Origin: JASGDN01 sp049841275
GTDB lineage: Bacteria > Chloroflexota > Chloroflexia > Thermomicrobiales > UBA6265
Assembly: GCA_049841275.1 (NCBI GenBank)
Contig: JASGDN010000091.1
Coordinates: 1 to 64,000, forward strand
Reading direction: 5' to 3'
Length of the DNA: 64,000 nucleotides
The position numbers and the translations under genes were made by a program. Below the pieces are notes generated by a model that worked only from the letters and a program-made list of their open reading frames with translations, had not been told where the DNA came from and ran no database searches. This document shows positions 8,014 through 17,281 of this stretch, one piece after another. Position 1 is the stretch's first letter. The number at the start of each line of letters is the position of its first letter.

Positions 8014-9600
8014 CTAGGGCGCCGTTTCGGGCGTTCCCTCGGGAGATTCCCGTTCCCGGGTCTGCTGGAGCAGGAACTGGACGACCTGATTCGTCTCTTC
8101 CGTGGTCAGTGTCGTGCCGTAGGCGGGCATGCCGTTACCGCCGTTCAGGATGCGCCAGGTGAGCTGTTCCTGTGTCAGATCGTCACCGATATACGTGAGT
8201 TCGGGTCCCTTCGTGCCTCCCGAATCGCCGATGCGGTGACAGTTGATGCACGCATTGTTCTCGAAGATCTCGGCGCCTTCAGAGAGGCCAGCGGCGTCCG
8301 CCCGGGCGATGACCTCGTCCGAGAGTGGGTTCGGATGCAGGTTCGGCGACCACGACCCACGATCGCCGTAGACGGTCAGGACGACCAGCGCGACGACGGT
8401 GAAGGCGATGATGCCAATGGCCCACGGGCGCCGTCGCCAGTGGCGCTCGCCCTTGTTCGCGATGAACGGCACCACGATCAGCGCGAAGCCCATCACGAGC
8501 GGCCCAACGATGATCAGGGTGTCTTCCAATCCGGCCGGCATCAGGGCCAGCACGGCGAAGAGGGACAGGAAGTACCAGTCCGGCCGCGGATGCGCCTGCA
8601 GGACGGTCGGGTCGGCGATCTCGCCAAGCGCCTTCGGCCCCTGCCAGATTGCCAGCCCGAGGACGATGGCGCCGACCGCAAGCGCGAAGACGACATCCTT
8701 CCAGGCACTGTCCGGCCAGAACGGTTCGCCGTCCTCCTCCAGCAGCTTGTGGTATTCCTCGCGATAGGTCTTCGGATCGACCTTCTTGCCAACCTCCGGC
8801 ATTTCCGAGATGCCGTTCTTGAGGACCAGGTAGAGATGGGCGCCGATCAGCATGAAGGTGAGCGCCGGCAGCAGGAAGACATGCGTCGCGTAAAAGCGGG
8901 TGAGTGTGTTGCCGCCGACGGTGTCGCCCGCGATGATGATCTGCATCAGCCAGTTACCGACAAACGGCACGCGCGCCACCTGCTCGGCCATGACGTAGAC
9001 AGCCCAGTAGGCATCCTGGTCCCAGCGCAGGAGCTGGCCGGTGAAGGCGAGCCCGATCGTGAGGCCAAGCAGGACGACGCCGCTCAGCCAGTTCAGTTCG
9101 CGCGGGAACTTGAACGACCCGAATGCGAAGACCTGGCACATGTGCGCGAAGACGAGCAGCACCATCGCCGTCGCGCCCCAGTAGTGGATGCCGCGCACCA
9201 CGCTGCCCAGCGTGGCCTGGTCGGTGATCCACTGGAGGCTCTGGTAGGCGTTGTTCGGCGAAGGGACGTAGGTGAAGGCCAGCGCCACGCCCGTGAGCAC
9301 CTGCATCACGAAGGCGATCAGAGTCGCGCTGCCGAGCACGTACCACCAGTTCACCTTCGGCGAATGGTGGGTGGCCAGCGGCCAGAGGATCGCGCGGATG
9401 CCCAGGCGGTCGTCCAGCCAGTCGAAGGTCGCCACACCTGCCTTGGCGAGCGGATTCTTCGGGGTCATCTGGGCAGCGAGCTTCTCGTCGTCCGGGATGT
9501 CCTGATTGGCTAGCAGGGTCTCGGCGGCCTCCGTCATCGCATCGGTGGCGTGGTCGCGCTCGTCCGTGGAGCGGATGTGACCGGTGGAATCGTTCGTCAT
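8014..9600 (-). CDS. qcrB: Cytochrome b with fused C-terminal cytochrome c (bc complex)
   Basis: 528-residue fusion. The N-terminal part (about residues 60-420) is a full-length eight-helix cytochrome b with paired histidines in GIHYWGATAM and ATHVFLL. The quinol-site motif is PDWYF, as in Gram-positive and b6f-type proteins, rather than PEWY. The C-terminal 80 residues are a cytochrome c with haem motif Cys451-Ile-Asn-Cys454-His455 and a methionine in GNGMPAYG. The complex therefore brings its own c-type haem and needs no separate cytochrome c1. The start at 9600 directly follows the Rieske stop (TTGAGCATG), so translation is probably coupled. Last gene of the operon. Confidence 0.93.
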   Translation of the reverse strand: MTNDSTGHIRSTDERDHATDAMTEAAETLLANQDIPDDEKLAAQMTPKNPLAKAGVATFDWLDDRLGIRAILWPLATHHSPKVNWWYVLGSATLIAFVMQVLTGVALAFTYVPSPNNAYQSLQWITDQATLGSVVRGIHYWGATAMVLLVFAHMCQVFAFGSFKFPRELNWLSGVVLLGLTIGLAFTGQLLRWDQDAYWAVYVMAEQVARVPFVGNWLMQIIIAGDTVGGNTLTRFYATHVFLLPALTFMLIGAHLYLVLKNGISEMPEVGKKVDPKTYREEYHKLLEEDGEPFWPDSAWKDVVFALAVGAIVLGLAIWQGPKALGEIADPTVLQAHPRPDWYFLSLFAVLALMPAGLEDTLIIVGPLVMGFALIVVPFIANKGERHWRRRPWAIGIIAFTVVALVVLTVYGDRGSWSPNLHPNPLSDEVIARADAAGLSEGAEIFENNACINCHRIGDSGGTKGPELTYIGDDLTQEQLTWRILNGGNGMPAYGTTLTTEETNQVVQFLLQQTRERESPEGTPETAP

Positions 9601-9602
9601 GC

Positions 9603-10088
9603 TCAACCTCCCACCCGCAACGGCACCGGCCGGATCTCGACGCGGCTGCCGGTGACCCGGACGTCGTGACGCTGCAGCGGATGCTGCGGAGGTCCGCCGG
9701 CTGGCTGACCCTCTGCATTGAAGACGCCGCCGTGGCAGGGGCAGAGAAAGAGCTGGCCACCCTGGTTCCAGTTCACCGGACATCCGAGATGGGTGCAGTG
9801 GACGGAGAAGGCGATGAAGCCGCTGGTGCTTCGCCGTAGCCAGGCCGAGGTCAGCGCGGTCTCTCCGGCCCAGGGAAGGGGCGACGGATCCTGCAGGTTC
9901 ACCTGGACCGTCTTGTTGATCTCGAAGTCGTCGACCGCCCCGACGTCCTGCCAGACGCGTTCCTGCTTGTCGATAAAGGGGCTGAGCAGATAGCCGACGA
10001 TCGGCACGCTCACCACGACCCCTGCCAACGCTGCCCCGGCGATCGATATCCGGTTGTACAGCTTGCGCCGACTGAGGACTTCATTCAT
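9603..10088 (-). CDS. qcrA: Rieske iron-sulfur protein of the bc complex
   Basis: 161 residues with an N-terminal anchor preceded by SRRK, a Tat-like signal-anchor expected for a folded Fe-S protein. The ligands are Cys98/His100 (CTHLGC) and Cys116/His119 (CPCHGG), with Cys103 and Cys118 forming the usual disulfide. It passes electrons from quinol to the fused cytochrome c. The ATG overlaps the TGA of the preceding small subunit gene (ATGA), which fixes the start at 10088 and rejects a longer reading. Confidence 0.93.
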   Translation of the reverse strand: MNEVLSRRKLYNRISIAGAALAGVVVSVPIVGYLLSPFIDKQERVWQDVGAVDDFEINKTVQVNLQDPSPLPWAGETALTSAWLRRSTSGFIAFSVHCTHLGCPVNWNQGGQLFLCPCHGGVFNAEGQPAGGPPQHPLQRHDVRVTGSRVEIRPVPLRVGG

Positions 10089-10396
10089 GCCGCATCTCTC
10101 CGCATCTCTCCTGCCCATTTCCACAGACTGATGGCGAGCACCGCGCCGCCGAAGACTCCGAATGCCCACCCCGTCAGCATCCCGAAACTGATCATGGTGA
10201 TACCGAATGCCGAAACGATCGGCCAGACCGAAGGCGAAGGCATGTGAATGCCGCCCCCGTGCTCGTCGTGTCCATGTTCTCCGGGCTCCGCTGGGTGCGT
10301 GGTGGGAGCCGCTTCCGCATGGTGCGACTGGTGTCCACGGACGATGGCTGCCGCCTCTGCCGGTGTTGGCGTCGACGAAGGATTGCTGTATGTCAT
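10085..10396 (-). CDS. Small oxidase/bc-complex membrane subunit
   Basis: 103 residues: a His-rich N-terminus with many HH, HG and HD pairs (residues 20-50), then two transmembrane helices (about 56-75 and 78-95). It sits between the fused oxidase and the Rieske gene, 21 bases after the first and overlapping the second. Position and topology match a subunit IV-type protein of cytochrome c oxidase or an actinobacterial-type assembly subunit, but no motif proves it. The His cluster might hold metal. Confidence 0.6.
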   Translation of the reverse strand: MTYSNPSSTPTPAEAAAIVRGHQSHHAEAAPTTHPAEPGEHGHDEHGGGIHMPSPSVWPIVSAFGITMISFGMLTGWAFGVFGGAVLAISLWKWAGEMRRDAA

Positions 10397-10417
10397 CGTG
10401 GGGAATCCTCCTTCGGA

Positions 10418-12688
10418 TCAGGCCACCAGCGGCCAGAGATAGACCACGGAGAAGACGACGATCCAGACGAGATCGACGAAGTGCCAGTACACCGAGATCG
10501 CCTGGATGCTCGTGTCCTTGCCCTTCACCAGTTCGCCCCGGAAGCTCAAATACGTGGCGATGATGAGCATGATGATGCCGGCAATGACGTGGAGCCCGTG
10601 GAACCCGGTGAGGGTGAAGAACGACGAGGTGAAGAGGTTGCGGTCGATCGTGATGTCTTCGTTGTAGAGCGTACGGTATTCCGTCAGCTGGCCGCCGATG
10701 AAGATGATTGCGAAGACCACCGTCACGATCATCCAGCGGCGGAAGCCGCGGTTGTCATCGTGGTGCAGCGCGCGCTCGGCGAGCCAGAGCGTGACGGAAC
10801 TGGCGAGGAGGAAGGCGGTGAAGAAGGCGACCTTGCCGGTCTCCAGCACCTCGTGGTTTGGCCATTCGTCCCGGCCGTAATACGTGATGTACGCGGCGAT
10901 GAGACCGCCGAAGAAGATGACTTCCGAACTCACGAAGACCAGCATGCCCATGACGGCCATCGGGATGCGGTCGAAGAAGCCGGGTTTCCATGCGGGTTGC
11001 GTCGAGGTCTCGTCCGGGAAGAGCTCCCAGCCGTTTACCTTCGCGTCGCGCAGAGGTCGGGCGCTGTTTACGTGGGGAACCACCGCGAAGTTGTAGTCCG
11101 CGGGCGGCGAGGTTGTCGCCCATTCCAGCGTCCAGGCGTCCCACGGATCGTTGCCGGCCGGCTCGCCGTGTCGCGCGCTCTTCCAGAGGTTGTAGAAGAA
11201 GATCAGCATCGAGACGCCGATCAGGAAGGTGCCGAAGGTCTCCAGCAGGTTGATCGCGCCCCAGAATGGCTTGTCGGGGTAGGTGTAGACGCGGCGCGGC
11301 ATACCCATCAGGCCGAGGATATGCATCGGGAAGAACGTGAGGTTGAACCCGGCGAACATCGTCCAGAAGTTCCACTTGCCAAGCCGCTCGCTCATCATAC
11401 GGCCGGTGGCCTTCGGGAACCAGTAGTAGAAGGCGGCCAGCATGCCGAGGAACGTGCCGCCGAAGAGCACGTAGTGGAAGTGGGCGACGACGTAGTAGCT
11501 GTCCGTCAGCTGCCAGTCCACCGGCCAGATGGCGAACTGGACGCCAGTGACGCCGCCAATGGTGAACATCGCGATGAAGGCGAGGCAGAAGTTCATCGCG
11601 GTGGTGAAGCGGATGGAGCCGCCCCACAGCGTGCCGAGCCAGTTGAAGATCTTGATCCCGGTGGGAATGGCGATCACCATCGAGGCGGCGCCGAAGAAGG
11701 CGTTCGCCCACGGACCCATCCCGACTGTGAACATGTGGTGTGCCCAGACGAGGAAGCTGTAGAAAGCGATGGCGACGCCGGCGCCGACGAGGAACGTGTA
11801 GCCGAAGATCGCCTTCCGCGCGAAGACCGGGATGATCTCCGAAAGCATGCCGAAGGCCGGCAGCACCATGATGTAGACCTCGGGATGTCCGAAGAACCAG
11901 AAGAGGTGCTGCCACAGCAGCGGGTCGCCGCCGCGCGCCTCGTTGAAGAAGACGGTGCCGAGCGAACGGTCGGCCAACAGCATCGCCTGGGCGGCGGTGA
12001 GGCTGGGGATGGCCCAGATCAGCAGGAAGCCGGTGATCAGCGACATCCAGGTGAAGACCGGGATGCGCATCGGTTTCATGCCCGGCGCGCGCATCTTGGC
12101 GATGGTGACGATGAGATTCACGCCGGTGGCGATCGAGCCGATACCGGTCACGAGGAGCGCGAGGATCCAGTAGTCGACGCCCTGGCCCATCGAGAACGGC
12201 TTCTCTGTCAGCGGGGCGTAGGAGAACCAGCCGGTATCCGGCACGGCGCCGGCGAAGAAGCTGTAGTAGAGCAACACGCCACCGAAGACGAAGAGCCAGA
12301 AGCTCCATGCATTCAGCTTCGGAAACGCCATGTCTCGCGCGCCGATCTGGAGCGGTACCACATAGTTCGCGAATCCCAGCAACATGGGCATCACGACGAG
12401 GAAGATCATCGTCGTGCCGTGCATGGTGAAGAGTTCGTTGTAGGCCTGCGACGATATGAGGTTGTTTTCCGGCTTCGAGAGCTGGATGCGCATCACCACC
12501 GCTTCCAGGCCGCCGAGGACGAAGAAGATCGTCGACGCCAGGATGTACATGATGGCGATCTTCTTGTGGTCGACGGTGGTCACCCATGCGTAGATGCCGC
12601 CGGTGCCTTTGGCAACCGTGCCTGCGGGAGCGGTGGGGATGGCGATGCCGCCGCCGGACGGGGTGTTCTGGTCGGCAATCGTGGCCAT
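10418..12688 (-). CDS. ctaD: Cytochrome c oxidase, fused subunits I and III
   Basis: 756-residue fusion. Residues 1 to about 555 are subunit I: haem a ligands His90 and His405, haem a3 ligand His403, and CuB ligands His268 (in GHPEVY), His317 and His318. Glu270 and Tyr272 in GHPEVY place it in the A1 class, and the K-channel pair Thr343/Lys346 (IPTGIKIF) is kept. Residues 560-756 are a five-helix subunit III starting at MAVMGMLVFV. The protein reduces oxygen and pumps protons in the membrane. It starts 2 bases after the coxB stop and is the central gene of the operon. Confidence 0.95.
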   Translation of the reverse strand: MATIADQNTPSGGGIAIPTAPAGTVAKGTGGIYAWVTTVDHKKIAIMYILASTIFFVLGGLEAVVMRIQLSKPENNLISSQAYNELFTMHGTTMIFLVVMPMLLGFANYVVPLQIGARDMAFPKLNAWSFWLFVFGGVLLYYSFFAGAVPDTGWFSYAPLTEKPFSMGQGVDYWILALLVTGIGSIATGVNLIVTIAKMRAPGMKPMRIPVFTWMSLITGFLLIWAIPSLTAAQAMLLADRSLGTVFFNEARGGDPLLWQHLFWFFGHPEVYIMVLPAFGMLSEIIPVFARKAIFGYTFLVGAGVAIAFYSFLVWAHHMFTVGMGPWANAFFGAASMVIAIPTGIKIFNWLGTLWGGSIRFTTAMNFCLAFIAMFTIGGVTGVQFAIWPVDWQLTDSYYVVAHFHYVLFGGTFLGMLAAFYYWFPKATGRMMSERLGKWNFWTMFAGFNLTFFPMHILGLMGMPRRVYTYPDKPFWGAINLLETFGTFLIGVSMLIFFYNLWKSARHGEPAGNDPWDAWTLEWATTSPPADYNFAVVPHVNSARPLRDAKVNGWELFPDETSTQPAWKPGFFDRIPMAVMGMLVFVSSEVIFFGGLIAAYITYYGRDEWPNHEVLETGKVAFFTAFLLASSVTLWLAERALHHDDNRGFRRWMIVTVVFAIIFIGGQLTEYRTLYNEDITIDRNLFTSSFFTLTGFHGLHVIAGIIMLIIATYLSFRGELVKGKDTSIQAISVYWHFVDLVWIVVFSVVYLWPLVA

Positions 12689-12690
12689 GA

Positions 12691-13743
12691 CTACTTCAAT
12701 CCTTCCAGGTATTCGACCAGGGCGCGGATCTGTTCATCCGTCAGCCGGTCGAAGCCGGGCATCACGATGCCGGGTTTGTAGGCTTGCGGGTCGCGCAGCC
12801 AGGCCTCTAGGTTCTCCGGCGTGTTCTCGAGCACCCCGGCGCCGATCGTCTCACGGCTGCCGAAGTGGGTGAGATCCGGCCCGACCTTGCCCTGGGCGGC
12901 GGTTCCCTTGACCGTGTGGCAGGCGGCGCAGCTTTCCAGCAGGAAGGTCGATTCGCCGTCGCGAGCGATCAGGCTCGAAGGTTCCGTTGCGTTCGCCGCT
13001 TCCTTGCTCGACCACGATGCGAAGTCGTCGTTCGAGCTGGCGACCACCTTCAGGCGCATCCAGGCATGCTGAGCGCCGCAGAATTCGGTGCAGGCGCCGT
13101 CGAAGGTGCCCGGTGTGTCCACGATGAAATTCATGACGTTCGTACGGCCTGGGATCATGTCCAGCTTCCAGCCGAGTTGCGGTACCCAGAAGCTGTGCAC
13201 CACATCGGTGCTTTCGAGCTCGATGCGGACCGGACGATCGGTGGGGATGTGCAGCTCGTTCGCGGTCGTGATACCGAGCTCCGGATACTCGAAGGACCAC
13301 CACCACTGGTTGCCGATCGCCTTGATCGTCACCACGTCGCCTGAGTCGTGCTCGGCCTCGATGGCGTTCATCGTGCGGACGGCCAGTACGAAGAGAATGA
13401 CCAGCAGGATGGCCGGAGTGGTGGTCCAGAAGATCTCCAGCTTCGTGTTGCCCTCGCGCTCGCTCGGCGTGCGGTTGCGGAACTTGATGATCGAATAGCC
13501 GAGGACGCCGAAGACGATCGCCATCACGATGAACGAGAGGACGAACGACAGATTCAGCAGCCAGATGTTGTCGCGCCCGCGATCGGTGACGACATTGAAG
13601 CTGTCTATATCGGGCGTACAGCCGCTGACGGTCAGCACCAGCGCCAGCGATACGAGGAGAAAGACTCCGCGTTTTGTACTGCGTCCTGGGCCGCGACCCG
13701 TGCCTGTGTCGCCGTCGTTCCGTCCGGTTCCGCGTCGATTCAT
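12691..13743 (-). CDS. ctaC: Cytochrome c oxidase subunit II with cytochrome c domain
   Basis: 350 residues, caa3-type. A lipobox ends at Cys42 (LTVSGC), so the mature protein is probably a lipoprotein with two transmembrane helices. The CuA site is complete: His183, Cys218, Cys222, His226 and Met229 in ACTEFCGAQHAWM. The C-terminal domain is a cytochrome c with Cys272-Ala-Ala-Cys275-His276 and a methionine in IVMPGF. GGGGAGAG upstream of 13743 supports this start over 13776. Electrons would pass from the cytochrome c domain to CuA and then to the fused subunit I. Confidence 0.94.
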   Translation of the reverse strand: MNRRGTGRNDGDTGTGRGPGRSTKRGVFLLVSLALVLTVSGCTPDIDSFNVVTDRGRDNIWLLNLSFVLSFIVMAIVFGVLGYSIIKFRNRTPSEREGNTKLEIFWTTTPAILLVILFVLAVRTMNAIEAEHDSGDVVTIKAIGNQWWWSFEYPELGITTANELHIPTDRPVRIELESTDVVHSFWVPQLGWKLDMIPGRTNVMNFIVDTPGTFDGACTEFCGAQHAWMRLKVVASSNDDFASWSSKEAANATEPSSLIARDGESTFLLESCAACHTVKGTAAQGKVGPDLTHFGSRETIGAGVLENTPENLEAWLRDPQAYKPGIVMPGFDRLTDEQIRALVEYLEGLK

Positions 13744-13817
13744 GCTTCTCTCCCCAACGCCGGATGCGTGCGCCACGCCGGCGCCTCACATCGTTCACCC
13801 ACGCTCGTGCTCCTGTC

Positions 13818-14876
13818 CTACGAGACCGTTCCCGCCGGTCCCAGTCGATGGTGTTTCTGATGATCCGCCTGGCAGGATGCAGCCTGGTCGCTGCCGGTCG
13901 TGGCGACCGGTTCTTCCTCTCGCTCATCCTGGAACCAGGCCCTGAGCAGCAGCAGCGCCACGACGACGTAGACCGATCCGGCCGGAATCCACATGATGAG
14001 CCCCGCCAGCTTTTGGTCGGACAGGGTGGAGATGCTCCACAACTCGCTTCGGCCGATGTAGACAGGGTAGAGGGGCGTGCTCCAGAAGGTGAGGATGATC
14101 CCCAGGGCGGCGCCCTGCATGCCCATCGCGAAGACGGAGAGGATGCCTATCGCCGGACTCACCGCATTCCGCGCGTGGGCTCCGGCGGGGACGATCGTCC
14201 ACCAGTAGAGGAAAGCCGTGATGACGAAGGTCGCGTGCTCGACGGCGTGGATGCGCTCGTTTTCGACCGCGGCGTCATAGAGCCCAGGGACATGCCAGCA
14301 CCAGAGGGTGCCAGCATGGACGAACCAGGCCACCACCGGCATCGTCAGGATCCCGAGCACGCTCGCCAGGGCCGGCACCCGATGCGGCAGCATTGCCAGC
14401 GGATGGCGCCAGCGGCGCGGCAGGCCGTTCAGGATCGTCGTCAGCGGCATGCCGAGCAGCACCAGGGGCGGCGCGATGGCAACGAGCAAGACGTGCTGCA
14501 CCATGTGCGCGGAGAAGACGGTCGCGGTCGCGGCGTCCAGGGGCGAGGCGAGGGCAACGGCAAGCGTCAGGAGGCCGGCGAAGAAGGCCCACACCCGCGC
14601 CGGGGCCACGATGACGCCGCGACCGGCGCGCTCCCCGATCTCGTTGAGGCGCCCGAGCCCCCGGATGTAGAGCCATCCGGTGACCAGTACCGCAATCAGG
14701 ACGTATGGATCGGCCTTCCAGACTTCCAGCAGGCGCTCCGGGGGAACCGCCTCGGTCGTATGTGCGGAGGCGATGCCTGCACCGGACGCCAATGCCACAA
14801 ACGCGGCCGTCGCGCCGGTGAGGGCGTGGGCCACGGTGTCGCGTTCAGGTCGGATTGGGCGTGGATAGAAGGCCAT
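13818..14876 (-). CDS. ctaG: Cytochrome c oxidase assembly protein CtaG
   Basis: 352 residues with about eight transmembrane helices. HMVQHVLLVAIAPPLLLLG-like residues and the downstream WCWHVPGLYDAAV and HAVEHATF blocks are signatures of the caa3-type CtaG family, which helps insert copper into the oxidase. It is first in the operon, 74 bases before coxB, so oxidase and assembly factor are co-expressed. The last 30 residues are polar and His-rich and may be cytoplasmic. Confidence 0.88.
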   Translation of the reverse strand: MAFYPRPIRPERDTVAHALTGATAAFVALASGAGIASAHTTEAVPPERLLEVWKADPYVLIAVLVTGWLYIRGLGRLNEIGERAGRGVIVAPARVWAFFAGLLTLAVALASPLDAATATVFSAHMVQHVLLVAIAPPLVLLGMPLTTILNGLPRRWRHPLAMLPHRVPALASVLGILTMPVVAWFVHAGTLWCWHVPGLYDAAVENERIHAVEHATFVITAFLYWWTIVPAGAHARNAVSPAIGILSVFAMGMQGAALGIILTFWSTPLYPVYIGRSELWSISTLSDQKLAGLIMWIPAGSVYVVVALLLLRAWFQDEREEEPVATTGSDQAASCQADHQKHHRLGPAGTVS

Positions 14877-15435
14877 CCGCAGCGCCTCGAAACGTCTTGT
14901 CGCGCTCGGGCTGACATCGCGGGTTGCCGGGGTGAGATCACCTCCGCCATTCTGCAGGCCAGCACTCGACGCATCGACACGACAACAGAAACGTTCGTAT
15001 CACCAGATGTGGGGAATGTTGCCTGAAGGATGCGGCAACGTTCTCCTGATGCTGACACGTTGCGGGGTGTGGACTCAAGGGACATCGGGCATCCTTGCCA
15101 GCGATGCCGTCACTGATTCTCAATAGTACACGACCGCTTTTCAATCATGGTGCGGTGCCCGGCTCTTGGGGAGGGGCCGCGCTCGGCCAGCCTTGGCGCG
15201 CCGGTGACCTGCCGATTGTGCCGGACGCGACGAAGCAAAGCTGTCCCGGACCTGTTCGCGCGGCGGCATGCGGTGGTGCCTCAGCTACCGGTGCGCGATG
15301 CCTTGGGCGCCTGCTCATGCGCTGACCTTCGAGGCGCATGGTCCCGCTCGCATTCACGATCGGGAGGGCGCTGCAGGACCAAGACTCCTCTGCTGCCCGT
15401 GTGCGGGATTCCGGGATGGGCCAGGAGACGGGATG
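14877..15435. other. 559-base intergenic region upstream of ctaG
   Basis: No convincing gene on either strand. It must hold the promoter of the respiratory operon and the 3' end of the sugar-permease transcript. The one clear element is the hairpin at 15014-15043. Short frames here show no ribosome sites or conserved-looking residues. Confidence 0.6.
15014..15043. promoter_or_regulatory. Hairpin/inverted repeat upstream of ctaG
   Basis: Ten-base arms GAATGTTGCC and GGCAACGTTC separated by 10 bases, with one G-T pair. It lies about 140 bases before the ctaG start and could be an operator or an RNA hairpin in the 5' leader of the respiratory operon. Confidence 0.35.
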
Positions 15436-16314
15436 CTACTTGAATCCGGAGGTCTTGATCGATTCCACCAGCTGGCGCTGGAAGAAGAGAAAGAGCAGCA
15501 TGGTCGGCGCTGCCACCACGACCGACGCCGCCATGATGTAGTTCTGCGACGACGCGTACTGCTGCTGGAAACTGGAGATGGCGATCTGCACGACCCAGAG
15601 GTCCTGATTCGTGGTGATGGTCAACGGCCAGAGGAACGAGTTCCAGTTGGCGAGGAAGAAGAAAACTGCCAGGGCCGACAGGATCGGCTTGCTCAGCGGC
15701 AGGATGACGTTTGTGTAGACGCGCCAATACCCTGCGCCATCCACGATCGCGGCCTCTTCCAGTTCATGGGGAATGCCGAGATAGAACTGCCGCAGGAGGA
15801 AGATGCCAAATGCGTGAAAGATGGCAGGAATAATGAGTCCTGCATAGGAATTGAGCATATGCAGTTCGCGCACGAGGATGAAGAGCGGAACCAGGATGAC
15901 CGGGAGCGAGATGAGCATAGTGGTGAAAATGGCGAGGAAGATGATATCCCGGCCGGGAAAGCGAAGGCGTGCGAGGGCATAGGCCGCCATCGAATGGAAG
16001 AACAGGGCGACGATGGTCACGACGACGCTGATGAAGAAGCTGTTCACCATGTAGCGCCAGAATGGGATGGCGGAGAAGACATACCGGAAGTTGTCCAGCG
16101 TTGGGCTTTGCGGAATCAGCTTGAGGTCATATTGCTCGTTTCCCGGCTTGAAGGCACTGGAAATCATCCAGAGCACGGGGAAGATGGTGACCAGGCCCAG
16201 GGCAAGGATGACGATGAACAGCAGCCATGCCCGGAGCGTCCGCATGCCACGGAACCGGGAGGCGCGAGGCTCGCCGCGTGCGGGAGGATTCGCGATGCGA
16301 TCAGTCGAACTCAA
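15436..16314 (-). CDS. Sugar ABC transporter permease, MalG/UgpE-type
   Basis: 292-residue inner-membrane permease with six helices. The EAA loop that docks to the ATPase is EEAAIVDGAGYWRVYTNVIL followed by PLSKP. It pairs with the upstream permease, whose 3' end overlaps its start by 14 bases. The ATPase is not encoded here; in CUT1 systems a shared MsmK/UgpC-type ATPase elsewhere usually serves. Last gene of the import operon. Confidence 0.9.
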   Translation of the reverse strand: MSSTDRIANPPARGEPRASRFRGMRTLRAWLLFIVILALGLVTIFPVLWMISSAFKPGNEQYDLKLIPQSPTLDNFRYVFSAIPFWRYMVNSFFISVVVTIVALFFHSMAAYALARLRFPGRDIIFLAIFTTMLISLPVILVPLFILVRELHMLNSYAGLIIPAIFHAFGIFLLRQFYLGIPHELEEAAIVDGAGYWRVYTNVILPLSKPILSALAVFFFLANWNSFLWPLTITTNQDLWVVQIAISSFQQQYASSQNYIMAASVVVAAPTMLLFLFFQRQLVESIKTSGFK

Positions 16315-17281
16315 AACGTCCTCCTCTCGTGAAGGCGAACAGGAGTGCGGTCAAGATCAGGAGCACCGCAACGAGGAAGGACGCGAGCGCCGCCGCGTAG
16401 CCATAATCGCTGTACTGGAATGCCTGCTGGTAGATGTGGAAGATCGCCACCGAAGTGGTATTCGCGGGGCCACCCTTGGTCATGACATAAACCAGGTCGA
16501 ATCCCTGTCCTCCCGCGACCGCAGAGATGGTCGAAACCAGGAGGACGAAGAAACTGGTGGGTTTCAGCAAGGGCAGGGTGATATCGCGGAAGGTTTGCCA
16601 CGGTTGGGCGCCGTCGATCTTCGCCGCCTCGTAATACTCGGTGGGGATTTCCTGCAGGCCGGCGAGGAAGAGGATCATGTAATAGCCCATCAGGAACCAG
16701 ATGGTGACGACCAGCAGGGTGTAGAGCGTGAGCTTGGGGTCTCCCAGCCATGACTGGCGTGGCAGATCGAGCCGGGCGAACAGCTTGTTCACGATCCCGA
16801 CCCGGTCGACGAGCATGAACTTCCAGAGGACGCCGATGACGACAAGGCTGATCACATAAGGCAGGAAGAACATCGCGCGCAGGAAGCCGACGAGCGGCAC
16901 ACGTTGCTTCACGAGCAGGGCCAGTCCCAGGCCGGTCACATAGAGCGCGGGCACGAGGATGACGGCGTAGGTGGCGGTGACGCGCAGGCTCTTCAGGAAG
17001 AGTTCGTCGTGCCACATGCGCCGGTAGTTCGCGAGCCCGATGAACTCGTAGTCCCCGAAGCCGCTGACCTTGAAGAACCCGAGACTCAGGGAGAGCACCA
17101 TTGGCACGCCGAGGAAGACGACCAGGCCGATGACATCAGGCAGGAGGAAGAGGGCAGCGGCCAGCCACTCGCGGTGTTTTCGCGAAAGCCCACCCCGGGC
17201 GGGAGTGACGAGCACATTCCCGCCCAGGGCCTGGGACCGGGCAACCGATGTTCCGGACGGCGGGTTCTCCCTGTCGGTCAC
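16301..17281 (-). CDS. Sugar ABC transporter permease, MalF/UgpA-type
   Basis: 326 residues with a cytoplasmic N-terminus of about 38 residues and six helices. The EAA loop reads EYYEAAKIDGAQPWQTFRDI with PLLKP. TKGGPANTTSV is a common motif of sugar permeases of the CUT1 family. Its ATG overlaps the stop of the binding-protein gene (4 bases) and its end overlaps the second permease, so the three genes form one tightly coupled operon. Confidence 0.9.
   Translation of the reverse strand: MTDRENPPSGTSVARSQALGGNVLVTPARGGLSRKHREWLAAALFLLPDVIGLVVFLGVPMVLSLSLGFFKVSGFGDYEFIGLANYRRMWHDELFLKSLRVTATYAVILVPALYVTGLGLALLVKQRVPLVGFLRAMFFLPYVISLVVIGVLWKFMLVDRVGIVNKLFARLDLPRQSWLGDPKLTLYTLLVVTIWFLMGYYMILFLAGLQEIPTEYYEAAKIDGAQPWQTFRDITLPLLKPTSFFVLLVSTISAVAGGQGFDLVYVMTKGGPANTTSVAIFHIYQQAFQYSDYGYAAALASFLVAVLLILTALLFAFTRGGRFEFD

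Noticed and set aside
10244..12781. 845-codon open frame opposite the fused oxidase gene
   Set aside because: It mirrors coxAC codon for codon, is rich in Glu/His/Arg as expected for the complement of GC-rich code, and has no ribosome site or family motif.
15145..15357. Short frames in the ctaG upstream region
   Set aside because: No ribosome sites, and translations are Arg/Pro/Ala-rich with no structure or motif.
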